Positions 8,108 through 17,001 are shown, counted from the first letter of the stretch. The stretch: DNA of 64,000 nucleotides from Actinomarinicola tropica (GCF_009650215.1 NZ_CP045851.1:1031189-1095188); one strand, 5' to 3'. Notes: generated by a model not told the origin, from the letters alone. Numbers and translations: made by a program.

Positions 8108-8754
8108 GACGGGGCCAGGGTGGTGAGGTCGTCGCCGGTCGAGTTGACGGTGAGGACGGTGGTGGCCGCGTCGCCGACGAGCAGCGCGGTGATCGAGCAC
8201 GGGGAGATGACGAGCCGCTGGAAGGCGTCGAGGTGGGCGCCGGCCGCGTCGGCGACGGCGGCCTTGATGGGATCGGCATGGGAGACGGCCACGATGGTCT
8301 CGCCCCGGTGCGCCTGGGCCAGGCGCTGCACGGCGCTCGAGATCCGCAGCTGCATCTCGGCGAAGGACTCGCCGCGCGGGAACCGGAACATGCTCGGGCG
8401 CGACTGCACGGTGTGCCACTCGGGGAGCTTCATCAGCTCCTTCAGCTCACGGCCCGTCCAGTCGCCGAAGTCGCACTCGAGGAGCCCCTTGTCCCTGCGC
8501 ACCCGCAGGCCGGTGGCCCGGGCGATCGGTGCCGCGGTCTCCCGCGTCCGCTCCAGCGGCGAGGCGTACACCGCGGCCACGCCCTTCAGCGCCGCGATCC
8601 GCGCCGCGGCCCGGTCGGCCTGCTGCTGACCCGCCTCCGAGAGGTGGAGACCCGGCGTCCGGCCCGGCAGCACCGCACCCGTCGTGGGGGTCTGCCCGTG
8701 CCGCACGAGCAGCACCAGGGTGGAGGTGGGTGGTCGACGACGGCGGGGCGGCAT
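8104..8754 (-). CDS. Histidine phosphatase family protein (MSMEG_4193 type)
   Basis: The 216-residue protein has the phosphoglycerate-mutase-like signature LVRHGQTPTTG (catalytic RHG), a conserved Arg in SPLERTRETA, EXXFGDWTG (CDFGDWTGRELKEL) and the second catalytic His in VAVSHADPIKAAV. These are broad-range phosphatases or phosphomutases. ATG 8754 is chosen; upstream residues run into the divergent glycosylase gene, whose start is 48 bp away. It heads the operon with DUF3090 and the SCO1664-family gene. Confidence 0.9.
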   Translation of the reverse strand: MPPRRRRPPTSTLVLLVRHGQTPTTGAVLPGRTPGLHLSEAGQQQADRAAARIAALKGVAAVYASPLERTRETAAPIARATGLRVRRDKGLLECDFGDWTGRELKELMKLPEWHTVQSRPSMFRFPRGESFAEMQLRISSAVQRLAQAHRGETIVAVSHADPIKAAVADAAGAHLDAFQRLVISPCSITALLVGDAATTVLTVNSTGDDLTTLAPS

Positions 8755-8802
8755 GGGTCTCCGTGCGCGGCGGACGGGTGTGGCCAACCTACCCTGCGGT
8801 GC

Positions 8803-9519
8803 GTGGGATCGACCTCGTCCTCGGCTCGTCGTGCGGCGCTGGCGGCCGTCGAGCGCGAGGTCGTCGACTGCCGGGCCTGCCCCCGCCTCGTCGAGTGGCG
8901 GGAGCTCGTCGCCCGGGAGAAGCGGGCCGCGTTCCGCGACGAGGAGTACTGGGGCCGACCGGTCCCCGGCTTCGGCGATCCCGATGCCCGCGTGGTGGTC
9001 ATCGGCCTGGCGCCGGCGGCCCACGGCGCCAACCGCACGGGTCGCATGTTCACCGGCGACCGCTCCGGCGATTGGCTCTACCGGGCCATGTGGCGCACCG
9101 GCTTCGCCAACCAACCGACGAGCGAGCACCGCGACGACGGCCTCCGGCTCACCGACGCCTGGATCACCGCCCCTGTGCGGTGCGCGCCGCCGCAGAACAA
9201 GCCCACGCCCGAGGAACGCGACACCTGCCGGCCCTACATCGAGCGCGAGCTCGAGATCCTCGACCGGGCCCGCACCTACGTCGTGCTCGGCGCCTTCGGC
9301 TACGGCGTGGCGTGCGGCCTGCTCGGCGTGCGCCCCCGACCGAGGTTCGCCCACGGGCTCGAGGTGCCGCTCGGGGACGGCCGCACGCTCCTCGGCTCGT
9401 ACCACGTGAGCCAGCAGAACACCTTCACCGGCAAGCTCACAGAGCAGATGCTCGACGACGTCTTCGTGCGAGCCCGTGCGCTGGCCGACCTCGGCCCGCC
9501 CGGTACGGTCGGCACGTGA
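8803..9519 (+). CDS. Uracil-DNA glycosylase, type 5 (UdgB)-like
   Basis: The 238-residue protein has the Cys residues expected for the 4Fe-4S cluster (CRACPRL near the N-terminus, then VRCAPP and CRPY). Motif A reads GLAPAAHGANRTGRMFTGD, where type 5 enzymes lack the usual catalytic Asp or Asn, and the second motif is SYHVSQQNTFTGKL. It removes uracil and some deaminated purines from DNA in base-excision repair. The GTG start at 8803 is preceded by a -10-like TACCCT at 8790-8795 and no Shine-Dalgarno site, so it is probably leaderless. Its stop overlaps the lipoprotein start (GTGA). Confidence 0.9.
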   Translation: MGSTSSSARRAALAAVEREVVDCRACPRLVEWRELVAREKRAAFRDEEYWGRPVPGFGDPDARVVVIGLAPAAHGANRTGRMFTGDRSGDWLYRAMWRTGFANQPTSEHRDDGLRLTDAWITAPVRCAPPQNKPTPEERDTCRPYIERELEILDRARTYVVLGAFGYGVACGLLGVRPRPRFAHGLEVPLGDGRTLLGSYHVSQQNTFTGKLTEQMLDDVFVRARALADLGPPGTVGT

Positions 9520-9842
9520 CCGTGCGCACCCGTCGCCGTCGAGCCGTCGCCCTCGTCAGCCTCCTGGCGCTCGTCGGCCTGTCCGCGTGCGGCGACGACG
9601 CCCCCGACGGCTACTCCGCCGCCACCCGTGCGGCGATGCTCGACGGATGCGCCGAGGACGACCAGGACGCCGACGTCGTCGACGTGTGCGCCTGCGTCTA
9701 CGACCAGATGGAGGACGACGTGCCCTTCGACCGGTTCGCGTCGCTCGAGAACCGGTTGGGTGGGGGCGACGCCCGGCTCCCGGCCGAGGTCGTCGCCATC
9801 ATCCGCGACTGCATCCGGAGCGTCGCCGCCACCCGCACCTGA
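9516..9842 (+). CDS. Small putative lipoprotein
   Basis: The 108-residue protein has a basic N-terminus (RTRRRRA), a hydrophobic stretch and the lipobox LSAC at about residues 22-25, so it should be lipidated and exported. The mature part is small and acidic, with a Cys-rich stretch (DGCAEDD...VCACVYDQM...IRDC) that suggests disulfides. I do not recognise a named family. The GTG start overlaps the glycosylase stop by four bases (GTGA), giving translational coupling to a gene of unrelated function. Confidence 0.75.
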   Translation: MTVRTRRRRAVALVSLLALVGLSACGDDAPDGYSAATRAAMLDGCAEDDQDADVVDVCACVYDQMEDDVPFDRFASLENRLGGGDARLPAEVVAIIRDCIRSVAATRT

Positions 9843-9891
9843 CCGGTCGCTGGAATTCTGGGCGATCGGCCGCGGCCGGTAGGGTCGGGCC

Positions 9892-11112
9892 ATGACCGAC
9901 GCACAGGGCACCGGGGGCACGACGACGGCGAAGCCGAAGGCGGAGCGCTGGACGCACCAGTGGAAGGAGCTCTACGCCGAGGTCATCACCTCCGGCCTGT
10001 GCACGGGCTGCGCGGGCTGCGTGATCGCCTGCCCCCACGACGTGATCGGCTACGACCACGAGGCGGGCGGCTACCGGCCCTACCACCTCGAGGAGGAGCT
10101 GGGCCTCGACAACTGCATCCACGGCGAGAAGGGCTGCACGTCCTGCACGCGGGCCTGCCCCCGCTTCCGGGCCTGGGAGCCCCAGGCCGACGAGCACCTG
10201 TTCGCCCGCGTGCGTCGCGACGACGAGCCGTCCGGCATCTACCAGGACATCATGCTCACCCGCGCCACCGACGAGATGGTCCACAAGATGGGCCAGGACG
10301 GCGGCCTCGTCTCCGCGATCCTCATCTGGGCCCTCGAGCAGGGCTACATCGACGCCGCCCTCACCTCCTTCGTCGAGGGTGACGGGGCCGACGGCACGTC
10401 GTCCTGGAAGGCCGTGCCCGGTGTGGCCGCCACCCGCGACGAGGTGCTGCGCGGCGCCGGCAGCCGCTACACGTACTCGGCCAACACGCTCGCCTACGAC
10501 GAGGCGAAGGAGCGGGGGTTCGAGAAGCTCGCGATGGTCGGCATGAGCTGCCAGTCGTCGGTGGCGCCGACGATGTGGAACCGCAAGATCGGCAAGGTCG
10601 GCAAGCCGTTCGTGTTCAACATCGGTCTGCTCTGCTCGAAGACCTTCGACGACTCGATCTTCGAGGAGCTGTTCTGGACGAAGTACGGCCTCGCGAAGTC
10701 CGAGATGGTGAAGATGAACATCAAGGGCGTCTTCCAGATCTGGATGCGCGACGGGAGCTACCACGAGGTCCCGCTCAAGGAGTGCCACGCCTGGACCCGC
10801 GAGGGCTGCAACCACTGCCCGGACTTCGCGGCGGAGCACGCCGACATCTCCACCGGTGGCATCGGTGAGAACAACGACTGGACGCTCACGATCGTCCGCA
10901 CCGACCTCGGTCGCGAGATCATGAGCCGGATGATCGACGCCGGCCTCGTCGAGGCCCGCCCCGGCGACTCCGATCCCGGCGCCATCGACCTGCTGCGCAA
11001 GCTGTCGATCAAGAGCCGGGAGCGCTGGCCCGAGTGGGCCGCACCCGAGGCCCGCCTCGGACTGCCCACCCGCAAGGGCCAGGGCGAGCCGGCCGCCGCC
11101 GCCCCTGGCTGA
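9892..11112 (+). CDS. Coenzyme F420 hydrogenase/dehydrogenase beta-subunit family protein
   Basis: The 406-residue protein has two iron-sulfur motifs at its N-terminus, CTGCAGCVIACP and CTSCTRACPRF. The FrhB family core follows, with GQDGGLVSAILIWALEQGYIDAAL and a conserved Cys in MVGMSCQSS. FrhB-type proteins bind FAD and pass electrons between iron-sulfur clusters and F420 or another acceptor. The partner and substrate here are unknown. ATG 9892 follows TAGGGT (9880-9885) by six bases, so the transcript is probably leaderless. The C-terminal tail is a short Ala- and Pro-rich run. Confidence 0.9.
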   Translation: MTDAQGTGGTTTAKPKAERWTHQWKELYAEVITSGLCTGCAGCVIACPHDVIGYDHEAGGYRPYHLEEELGLDNCIHGEKGCTSCTRACPRFRAWEPQADEHLFARVRRDDEPSGIYQDIMLTRATDEMVHKMGQDGGLVSAILIWALEQGYIDAALTSFVEGDGADGTSSWKAVPGVAATRDEVLRGAGSRYTYSANTLAYDEAKERGFEKLAMVGMSCQSSVAPTMWNRKIGKVGKPFVFNIGLLCSKTFDDSIFEELFWTKYGLAKSEMVKMNIKGVFQIWMRDGSYHEVPLKECHAWTREGCNHCPDFAAEHADISTGGIGENNDWTLTIVRTDLGREIMSRMIDAGLVEARPGDSDPGAIDLLRKLSIKSRERWPEWAAPEARLGLPTRKGQGEPAAAAPG

Positions 11113-11166
11113 ACCGCGGCCCCGCGACGAGGGGCGGTCGGACGGGATCGGCGCGGGCCCCCGACA

Positions 11167-11194
11167 TTACGGTTCTGTTGCGGTTCGGTAGGCT
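11167..11194 (+). promoter_or_regulatory. Promoter of the LCP gene
   Basis: TTACGG at 11167-11172, a 16-bp spacer and TAGGCT at 11189-11194 precede ATG 11205 by ten bases. No Shine-Dalgarno site fits between them, so the mRNA should have little or no leader. Confidence 0.5.
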
Positions 11195-11204
11195 CGCGTC
11201 CGAC

Positions 11205-12779
11205 ATGGCGAGTGAACCACCCCGACCCCACGAGCCGGAGAGGACCTCGCCGGCCGACCTCCTGCCGCCCGCCGACGTCTCGGTGCGTCGTGAGCGGCGA
11301 GCGGCGCGTGAGGCCGCGGCGCGGCGGTCGACCCCGACGTCACGCCACCGGAGCTGGCCGCAGCGGGTCCTGCTCGCCGTCATGGTCCTCGGCACGGTCG
11401 CCGCGGCCGGCGGTGCCGCGGTGGCGTCGCTCGGCCTCGAGAAGCTCGAGCGGATGGAGACCGTCGGCGTGGCCCTCAGCGAGTCGCCGCCGGGGCAGCC
11501 CGAGAACTTCCTCGTCGTCGGATCCGACACTCGCGACACGATCGACGGGTCGGGCCTCGACGAGGACGGCTTCACCGGGGACGACGCCGAGGGCTCCGGC
11601 CAGCGCTCCGACACGATCCTCGTCGTGCGGGTCGACCCCGCGGCCGAGACGATCGACATCTTGTCGCTGCCCCGCGACCTGTGGCTGCCCATCGCCGGCA
11701 CCGGCGGCAGCCAGCGCATCAACACCGCCTACGCCGGGGGACCGCAGCAGCTCATCGACACGATCGAGATGAACTTCGACGTGCCGATCCACCACTACGT
11801 CGAGGTCGACTTCGCCGGGTTCGCCGGGCTCGTCGACGCCATCGGGGGCGTGCCGGTGCACTTCGACACGCCGATGCGCGACACGCACTCGGGCCTCCTC
11901 GTCGGGAGCTCGGGCTGCCACGTGCTCGATCCGGAGATGGCCCTCGCGTTCGCCCGGGCCCGCCACGTCGAGTACCACGACGGTGACCGGTGGCGGACCG
12001 ATCCGACGGGGGACCTGGGCCGGATCACCCGCCAGCAGGTGTTCATCCGCCGCGCCGTCGACCAGGTCCGCGGCCTCGGGCTCACCGACGCCGTCACCCT
12101 GAACCGGGTCCTCGACGTCGCGGTCGACAACATCACGAAGGACCAGCGGCTGGGCCTCGACGACATGCTCGAGCTGGCTCGGCGCTTCGGCGACGTCGAC
12201 GGCGACCGGCTGCGCACCCACGCGCTGCCCGTCTACGACTTCCGCACCTCCGGCGGCGCCGCGGTCCTCGGCATCGAGGAGTCCGAAGCCCAGCCGATCC
12301 TCAATCTCTTCCGTGGCGTCCCGGCGGGCACGGTCTTCCCGAGCGCAGTCGACGACGTCACCGTCCTGAACGGCACCGGGGTCGCCGGCCAGGCCGGCGA
12401 CGTGGCGGCGGCGCTCGACGCGATCGGCTTCGAGGTGACCTCGGTCGGCGACGTCGACACCGGCGAGCCGGTCCTCCGGACCCGCATCCGCTACGCCCCC
12501 GGCGCGGAGCGCCACGCCGACCTCCTGCGCCGCCACCTCACGAGCGGCGCCGAGCTGGTGGCCGACGAGGACCTCGACGAGGGCGAGGTGGTGCTCGAGA
12601 CCGGCGAGGACCTGACGACGATCGGCCGCCGGCCGTTCCCCGCCGAGGATCCGATCCCGACGACGACCACCTCGGTGGCCGGCACGTCCACCAGCTCCTC
12701 GACGTCGACCACCGATGAGCCGACGACGACCACGACCGAGCCGATCGGCGTGGCGCCCGACCCGTCAGCCGCCTGCTGA
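11205..12779 (+). CDS. LytR-CpsA-Psr (LCP) family cell-wall ligase
   Basis: The 524-residue protein has a basic cytoplasmic N-terminus, one membrane helix (about residues 50-75) and an extracellular LCP domain. That domain contains VVGSDTRD, RSDTILVVRVD, LSLPRDLWLPI, RINTAYAGG, FAGLVDAIGGV, FARARH and GRITRQQVFIR, which hold the conserved Asp and Arg residues. A C-terminal LytR_C domain (VTVLNGTGVAGQAGDVAAAL) follows, and then a Thr- and Ser-rich tail. LCP proteins transfer lipid-linked glycopolymers onto peptidoglycan. The last 15 bp overlap the convergent alkD-like gene. Confidence 0.93.
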   Translation: MASEPPRPHEPERTSPADLLPPADVSVRRERRAAREAAARRSTPTSRHRSWPQRVLLAVMVLGTVAAAGGAAVASLGLEKLERMETVGVALSESPPGQPENFLVVGSDTRDTIDGSGLDEDGFTGDDAEGSGQRSDTILVVRVDPAAETIDILSLPRDLWLPIAGTGGSQRINTAYAGGPQQLIDTIEMNFDVPIHHYVEVDFAGFAGLVDAIGGVPVHFDTPMRDTHSGLLVGSSGCHVLDPEMALAFARARHVEYHDGDRWRTDPTGDLGRITRQQVFIRRAVDQVRGLGLTDAVTLNRVLDVAVDNITKDQRLGLDDMLELARRFGDVDGDRLRTHALPVYDFRTSGGAAVLGIEESEAQPILNLFRGVPAGTVFPSAVDDVTVLNGTGVAGQAGDVAAALDAIGFEVTSVGDVDTGEPVLRTRIRYAPGAERHADLLRRHLTSGAELVADEDLDEGEVVLETGEDLTTIGRRPFPAEDPIPTTTTSVAGTSTSSSTSTTDEPTTTTTEPIGVAPDPSAAC

Positions 12780-13472
12780 CCTCGCGCGTTCCAGCTCGGC
12801 GCGCTGCTCGTCGGTCAACGGCTTCACCGCCTCGCGCCAGGTGACACCCGAGGCCCGAGCCGACCGGGGCAGGAGCCAGGCGTGGACCAGGTCGGGGCGC
12901 CGCCGGCCGGTGTCGCGCAGGACCCAGCCGCTCGCCTTGCGGATGAAGAACTCGCGCTCGTCGAGCATGGCGTCGGCGTAGCGGGCGAAGCGCTCCCAGT
13001 CGCCTCGGCCGGCACGGAGCGGGACGAGCAGCGCGAGCAGCGCGGCACGGCGGACCCACACGTCCTCGTCAGTCACCCACCGGTCGAGCACGCCCGCCGC
13101 GGCAGGGTCGTGCTCGACGATCGGCCCGACGACCGACGCGGCCAGCACGTCGACCAGGGCCCACGTGCGCGCCTCCCGCACGAGCTCCTCGAGCAGGGGG
13201 AGGTCGCCGCCGGTGAGGAGGTCGGCGCGGCCACGCAGCAGCTCCACCGCCGCCAGCCGCCGTTCGTGGATCGGCGGCTCCCACAGCCCGAGGGCGAGGT
13301 CGACGAGCCCGTCGTGGTCGAGGTCCGGGCGACGCACCACGGGCCGCATCGCCGCACGGACATCGGCGACCGCCGTCCCCAGGTGCTCGAGCGTGCTCTT
13401 GAGGTAGGCCTTCTCCATCTCGGCCCGACCCGGCGTGGCGCGGCGGCGCAGCTCGGCGTCGACGGCCGCCAC
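12765..13472 (-). CDS. DNA alkylation repair enzyme (AlkD family)
   Basis: The 235-residue all-helical protein shows AlkD-type HEAT-like repeats, for example LWEPPIHERRLAAVELL, WALVDVLAASVVGPIV, DRWVTDEDVWVRRAALLA and the strongly conserved REFFIRKASGWVLRD. AlkD excises positively charged N3- and N7-alkylpurines. GTG 13472 gives the usual N-terminus; a CTG at 13499, overlapping the cobO stop, is possible. It follows cobO closely and probably shares its transcript. The 3' end overlaps the LCP gene tail to tail. Confidence 0.88.
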   Translation of the reverse strand: MAAVDAELRRRATPGRAEMEKAYLKSTLEHLGTAVADVRAAMRPVVRRPDLDHDGLVDLALGLWEPPIHERRLAAVELLRGRADLLTGGDLPLLEELVREARTWALVDVLAASVVGPIVEHDPAAAGVLDRWVTDEDVWVRRAALLALLVPLRAGRGDWERFARYADAMLDEREFFIRKASGWVLRDTGRRRPDLVHAWLLPRSARASGVTWREAVKPLTDEQRAELERARSAGG

Positions 13473-13495
13473 CGTCGCCGGACCGGACGCCTCGG

Positions 13496-14101
13496 TCAGT
13501 AGTCGATGCCCTTCTTGGCGCGCAGGCCCTTCTGGTACGCGTGCTTCACCTCGGTCATGTCGGTGACCGTGTCGGCGACGTCGACCAGCGCCTGCGGGGC
13601 GTCGCGGCCGGTGCACACCACGTTGACGTGCTCGGGGCGCTCGGCGATCGTCCGGACGACCTCGTCGGTCGAGATCCACCCCCAGTTCATCGGGTAGGTG
13701 ATCTCGTCGAGCACGACGAGGTGGTGCTCGCCCCCGTCGATCATCTCCTTGCTGCGGGCCCAGGCCTGCTGCGCCACGGCCTCGTCCTCGCTGAGGTTCT
13801 CGGACTCCCAGGTGAAGCCCTCGCCGATGGCGCACCAGTCGATGCCGAGCTGGCGCCCCACCTTCTCCTCGCCCGTCTTCCAGTCGCCGGACTTCAGGAA
13901 CTGGACGACGCCGACCTTCCAGCCACGCGCCACGCCGCGCACCATGACGCCGACCGCGGCCGAGCTCTTGCCCTTGCCGTTCCCGGTGTTGACGACCACG
14001 ACCGACGGCGCCCGGCGCAGGCCGTCGGGGCGGGGGTCCTCAGTGGGTGCCGCGTCGGTCGGGGTTCCCTCGGTGGATCGTGACGTGGGGGAGTCGCTCA
14101 T
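13496..14101 (-). CDS. cobO: Cob(I)yrinic acid a,c-diamide adenosyltransferase
   Basis: The 201-residue protein has the P-loop NTGNGKGKSSAAVG and the family segments VGVVQFLKSGDWKTGEE, HHLVVLDEITYPMNWGW and NVVCTGRDAPQALVDVADTVTDM. CobO/BtuR transfers the adenosyl group from ATP to the cobalt of corrinoids, making adenosylcobalamin. The first 33 residues are a low-complexity Ser/Thr/Pro extension before the core. ATG 14101 is chosen; the longer frame upstream is a shadow of the EAL gene. No cobalamin riboswitch is visible, and it appears to be in one operon with the upstream EAL gene (35-bp gap). Confidence 0.95.
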   Translation of the reverse strand: MSDSPTSRSTEGTPTDAAPTEDPRPDGLRRAPSVVVVNTGNGKGKSSAAVGVMVRGVARGWKVGVVQFLKSGDWKTGEEKVGRQLGIDWCAIGEGFTWESENLSEDEAVAQQAWARSKEMIDGGEHHLVVLDEITYPMNWGWISTDEVVRTIAERPEHVNVVCTGRDAPQALVDVADTVTDMTEVKHAYQKGLRAKKGIDY

Positions 14102-14136
14102 GGCGACAGTCTCTCGCGTCGCGCGACGGCGACGGG

Positions 14137-15381
14137 TCAGCTGCGGCGGGTGATGCGGGCCATCAGCGACGAGGCGGCGGACAGGACGCGGTCGCGGTCG
14201 TAGGTCAGGACCGCGTCGAAGCGACGCTCGTCGTCCGGGCCGTCGTCGTGGAGGTCGCGGGCCGCGAGCACCGCCGAGAAGTGGGGCGCGACGACCGCGA
14301 TCACCCACTCGTCCACGAGGGGGTCGTCGACGGCGATCGAGCCGCCGCGCACGCCGGGTGCGGGCTGGCGTCCGATGCCGGTCCCGAGGGCGCCGACGAA
14401 CGCGGTGCGCGACGCGAGGTCGGCGTAGCGGCGCTGCGTGGCCGGCGTGAAGCGCTCGGCGGTCTGGAAGGTGGAGAGCACGACGGTCGCTGCACCGTGG
14501 TTCAGCGCCTCCCGTTCGAGGTGCCAGCTCATCTCGAGCAGGAGCCGCTTCGTCGAGCGGCGCAGCGGACGGCCGGCGGCGGCGGCGTCGACGATGGAGG
14601 TCTGCGGTGAGGCCGGGGCCGCGACGGGCACGAAGGTCGCCGGGCCGTCGAGACTGGCGGGCACCGGCCCCGGTCGGGCGAACAGCCAGCCCTGGCCCAG
14701 GGTGGCGCCGAGGGAGAGCGCGGCATCGCGGTGCCCGGTGGTCTCGATCCCCTCGGCGAGCACCCGTGCCCCGGTGCGCTCGGCCTCGGCGGTGACGGCG
14801 GCGACGATCGCCGCGATGTCGGCGTCGGCCTGCTCCTGCACCAGCCGCAGGTCCAGCTTGATGACGTCGGGACGGACGAAGGGCATCAGGGCCAGCGACT
14901 CGACCTCCGCGCCGACGTCGTCGAGCGCGATGCCCCATCCCAGCTCGCGGACCGCGGCCAGCACGGCCAAGAGCTCGGCGGGGGAGTGGACGAGCGAGCG
15001 CTCGGTCACCTCGACCACGACGTGCAGCCGATCCGACGCCCGGGTCACGAGTCGGCGCAGCTCGTCGTCGATCGGCGCGTGGGCGACCTCCGGCTCGATG
15101 TTGACGAACAGGGGGATCGACCGAGGCAGGCCGGCGTCGAGCGCGCCACGGATCGCGGCCGCCCGGCACGCCAGGTCGAGCTCGGCGAGCAGACCATGCC
15201 GTCGAGCCGCGGCGAACAGGAGGTCGGGCCGCTCGAGCGCGCTGCCCTCGGGTCCCCGTGCCAGGGCCTCTACGCCGACCACCCGGCCGGAGTCGAGGTC
15301 GACGATCGGCTGGTAGACGGACCGCACGGCGCGCGCCGCCAGGATGTCGGCGAGGTCGTCGAGGGGCGCGGTGATCGTCAC
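14137..15381 (-). CDS. EAL-domain protein with C-terminal DICT sensory domain
   Basis: The 414-residue protein has an EAL domain (about residues 15-235) that should hydrolyse cyclic di-GMP. The motifs are VEALAR, FVNIEPE, VVEVTERS, ALDDVGAE, VIKLD, LAEGIET and GQGWLFARP, so the metal and general-base residues look intact. From about residue 265 it fits the DICT domain (SKRLLLEMSWHLERE-like region and FTPATQRRYADLA), which is linked to light or redox sensing. The start is GTG 15381, overlapping by GTGA the stop of an SDR-like remnant just upstream. cobO follows. Confidence 0.88.
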   Translation of the reverse strand: MTITAPLDDLADILAARAVRSVYQPIVDLDSGRVVGVEALARGPEGSALERPDLLFAAARRHGLLAELDLACRAAAIRGALDAGLPRSIPLFVNIEPEVAHAPIDDELRRLVTRASDRLHVVVEVTERSLVHSPAELLAVLAAVRELGWGIALDDVGAEVESLALMPFVRPDVIKLDLRLVQEQADADIAAIVAAVTAEAERTGARVLAEGIETTGHRDAALSLGATLGQGWLFARPGPVPASLDGPATFVPVAAPASPQTSIVDAAAAGRPLRRSTKRLLLEMSWHLEREALNHGAATVVLSTFQTAERFTPATQRRYADLASRTAFVGALGTGIGRQPAPGVRGGSIAVDDPLVDEWVIAVVAPHFSAVLAARDLHDDGPDDERRFDAVLTYDRDRVLSAASSLMARITRRS

Positions 15382-15509
15382 CTCGCCTGGGTCGGCAGGC
15401 GGCGGCGCGAGCTGAGGCTCAGCCGGGAGGCTCGGCGCCCGGCTCGCAGCCAGCGCTCACGATCGATGGCTCGGCGCTGCTCGTAGGTCGCGACGGCGGG
15501 GTGTGGGAG
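15378..15509 (-). pseudogene. 3' remnant of a second SDR gene
   Basis: Reading on the minus strand from 15509, this frame gives LPHPAVATYEQRRAIDRERW and then LR..RRA. That matches 21 of 22 residues of the C-terminus of the intact SDR 1.6 kb upstream. At the DNA level 15445-15503 matches 17078-17136 at 54 of 59 bases, and four of the five differences are synonymous. The frame stays open to a TGA that overlaps the EAL start as GTGA. The rest of the SDR is missing, and a TGA lies in this frame just before the match. This looks like the surviving tail of an older SDR copy. Confidence 0.75.
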
Positions 15510-15561
15510 TCACTCATGGGGAGCGTCTGGCGCTTGGCGGCGTCGGCTGGCGGTGCAGCCC

Positions 15562-16995
15562 TCAGCGCGGCCCCGCGAGCCAGGTCGGCACGGTGGCCGC
15601 CAGATCGAGATCCAACAGTCCGAGGTCGGTCACCGCCGCCACGGCGTGTCCGGCCTCGGTCCGGCCCACCCAGGTGCGACACACCTGGTGCTGGGGCCCC
15701 ACCGAGCAGAGGGCGAGACCGCCCCGATCGTCTGTGCCGAACAGGTGCCAGAAGGGGTGGGGGCTCCCGGGCACCTCCTCCCTGTCGGTCTCCGGGATGG
15801 CGCCCCCCTCGTACGCGGCGACCGATCCGAATCCGGCGATGCCGATCTCGACGTGGTAGCCCTCGGGTACCACGCGCCCGGCGACCGGTTCCCAATGATC
15901 GACCGGAGCCGCCCCGGCGGTGACCAAGTGGAGCGCGGCGCACTCCCGGCCGTACAGAGGGTGCTCGACGACGACGACGTCGACTCGCGCCGCCTCGGCC
16001 TCCAGTCGGACGGTCCAGGGGAACCCTTCGTGGCCTCCCGTGTACCAGGGGTCGCCCCCCGTGAGCGTCCCGCCCGGGAGGTCGACCTCGCCGATCGTGA
16101 CCACCTCCGCAACCGTCCACGGCACCTCCCCGTCGGCCCACGCCGGGCGGTCGAGCGGGGCCGCGAGGATGGCTGCAGCAGCGTCGTCGATCCGGCCCGC
16201 CGAGCGGGCCGCGGCGACCAGCGGATCTCGTTCGCCCGATTCTCCGCTGAGCTCGAGGAGCCATCGGTGCAGCTCCGGCGCCACCCGGTGCGCCTCCCAG
16301 TCGATCAGCTCGAGGTCGCTCTCGTCGCCGCGGCGATGCGACCGGATCGTGGCGGCTGCGCCCCGCACCAGCGAATCGGTCGGCCCGGTGCCGTGCGCGA
16401 TCGCGACCCGCACGAGCGCAGGTGTGGCCGAGCGCGGCACGGTCGCCATCGACAGCATCCTGACGATCGTGGGACGCGGCTCGGAGGCAACGCGGGCGAT
16501 GGCGTCGAGGCGATCGCTCCAGTCCACCTCGGACCACGTCGGAAGCTTCCCGATGCGCATGTCGGTGAAGAGGAAGTAGGCGTGCGTGTCGTCGGCCCGG
16601 ATCAGTCGCTCGAGCCACATCGCACCCGAGGGCCCGGGGATGGTGAACACGTGCTGGCGCAGGTAGCGCTGACCGCCGACGTGGCGATCCGCGGCGGGAT
16701 CGAGCGCAGCCTCGACCTGATCAGGGACGGCGTCGAGCAGCAGTGCGAACGCACCGGCATCCAAGAGGTTGTCCGGACCGTAGGACGGCTGCTCGAGGAT
16801 CGCCGTGAGCAACGCCGTGGCCAGCTGACGACGATCGTCGTCGCTCGCCTCCTGTGCGGTCGCCACGACCTCCTCCTGGAGATCGACCCAGCTCAGGTGA
16901 GGCACAGGCGGGATGACGAAACCTTCTGTGTCCTGGAAGATCGGCTCGCCCACGGACGCGAGGATGCGTTGTGCGAGATCGTCTGCCGTCGTCAT
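15562..16995 (-). CDS. Unrecognised protein, C-terminal part DUF4241-like
   Basis: The 477-residue protein has no signal peptide or membrane helix. Residues 1-270 are helical and repeat-like (RQLATALLTAILEQ, DRLDAIARVASEPRPTIVRMLSMA, TPALVRVAIAHG), possibly HEAT- or Imm-type. The C-terminal third is beta-rich with GGDPWYTGGHEGFPWTV, YHVEIGIAGFGSVAAYEGG and HAVAAVTDLGLLDLDL, and resembles DUF4241 (uncertain). Both the function and the family are open. The gene lies exactly between an intact SDR and an SDR remnant, and is less biased to C or G in third codon positions than its neighbours by eye. It was probably acquired by transfer. Confidence 0.65.
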   Translation of the reverse strand: MTTADDLAQRILASVGEPIFQDTEGFVIPPVPHLSWVDLQEEVVATAQEASDDDRRQLATALLTAILEQPSYGPDNLLDAGAFALLLDAVPDQVEAALDPAADRHVGGQRYLRQHVFTIPGPSGAMWLERLIRADDTHAYFLFTDMRIGKLPTWSEVDWSDRLDAIARVASEPRPTIVRMLSMATVPRSATPALVRVAIAHGTGPTDSLVRGAAATIRSHRRGDESDLELIDWEAHRVAPELHRWLLELSGESGERDPLVAAARSAGRIDDAAAAILAAPLDRPAWADGEVPWTVAEVVTIGEVDLPGGTLTGGDPWYTGGHEGFPWTVRLEAEAARVDVVVVEHPLYGRECAALHLVTAGAAPVDHWEPVAGRVVPEGYHVEIGIAGFGSVAAYEGGAIPETDREEVPGSPHPFWHLFGTDDRGGLALCSVGPQHQVCRTWVGRTEAGHAVAAVTDLGLLDLDLAATVPTWLAGPR

Positions 16996-17001
16996 CGGAG
17001 G

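Noticed and set aside
13496-15400. Cobalamin riboswitch for cobO
   Set aside because: The region upstream of cobO is the EAL coding sequence with a 35-bp gap, and no B12-box-like sequence or fold is visible.
15419-15517. A 32-codon ORF that starts MSDSHTPP, like the MSDSPTS start of cobO
   Set aside because: The match is only about 15 of 17 bases around the ATG and could be chance. The overlapping SDR-tail frame explains the sequence better.
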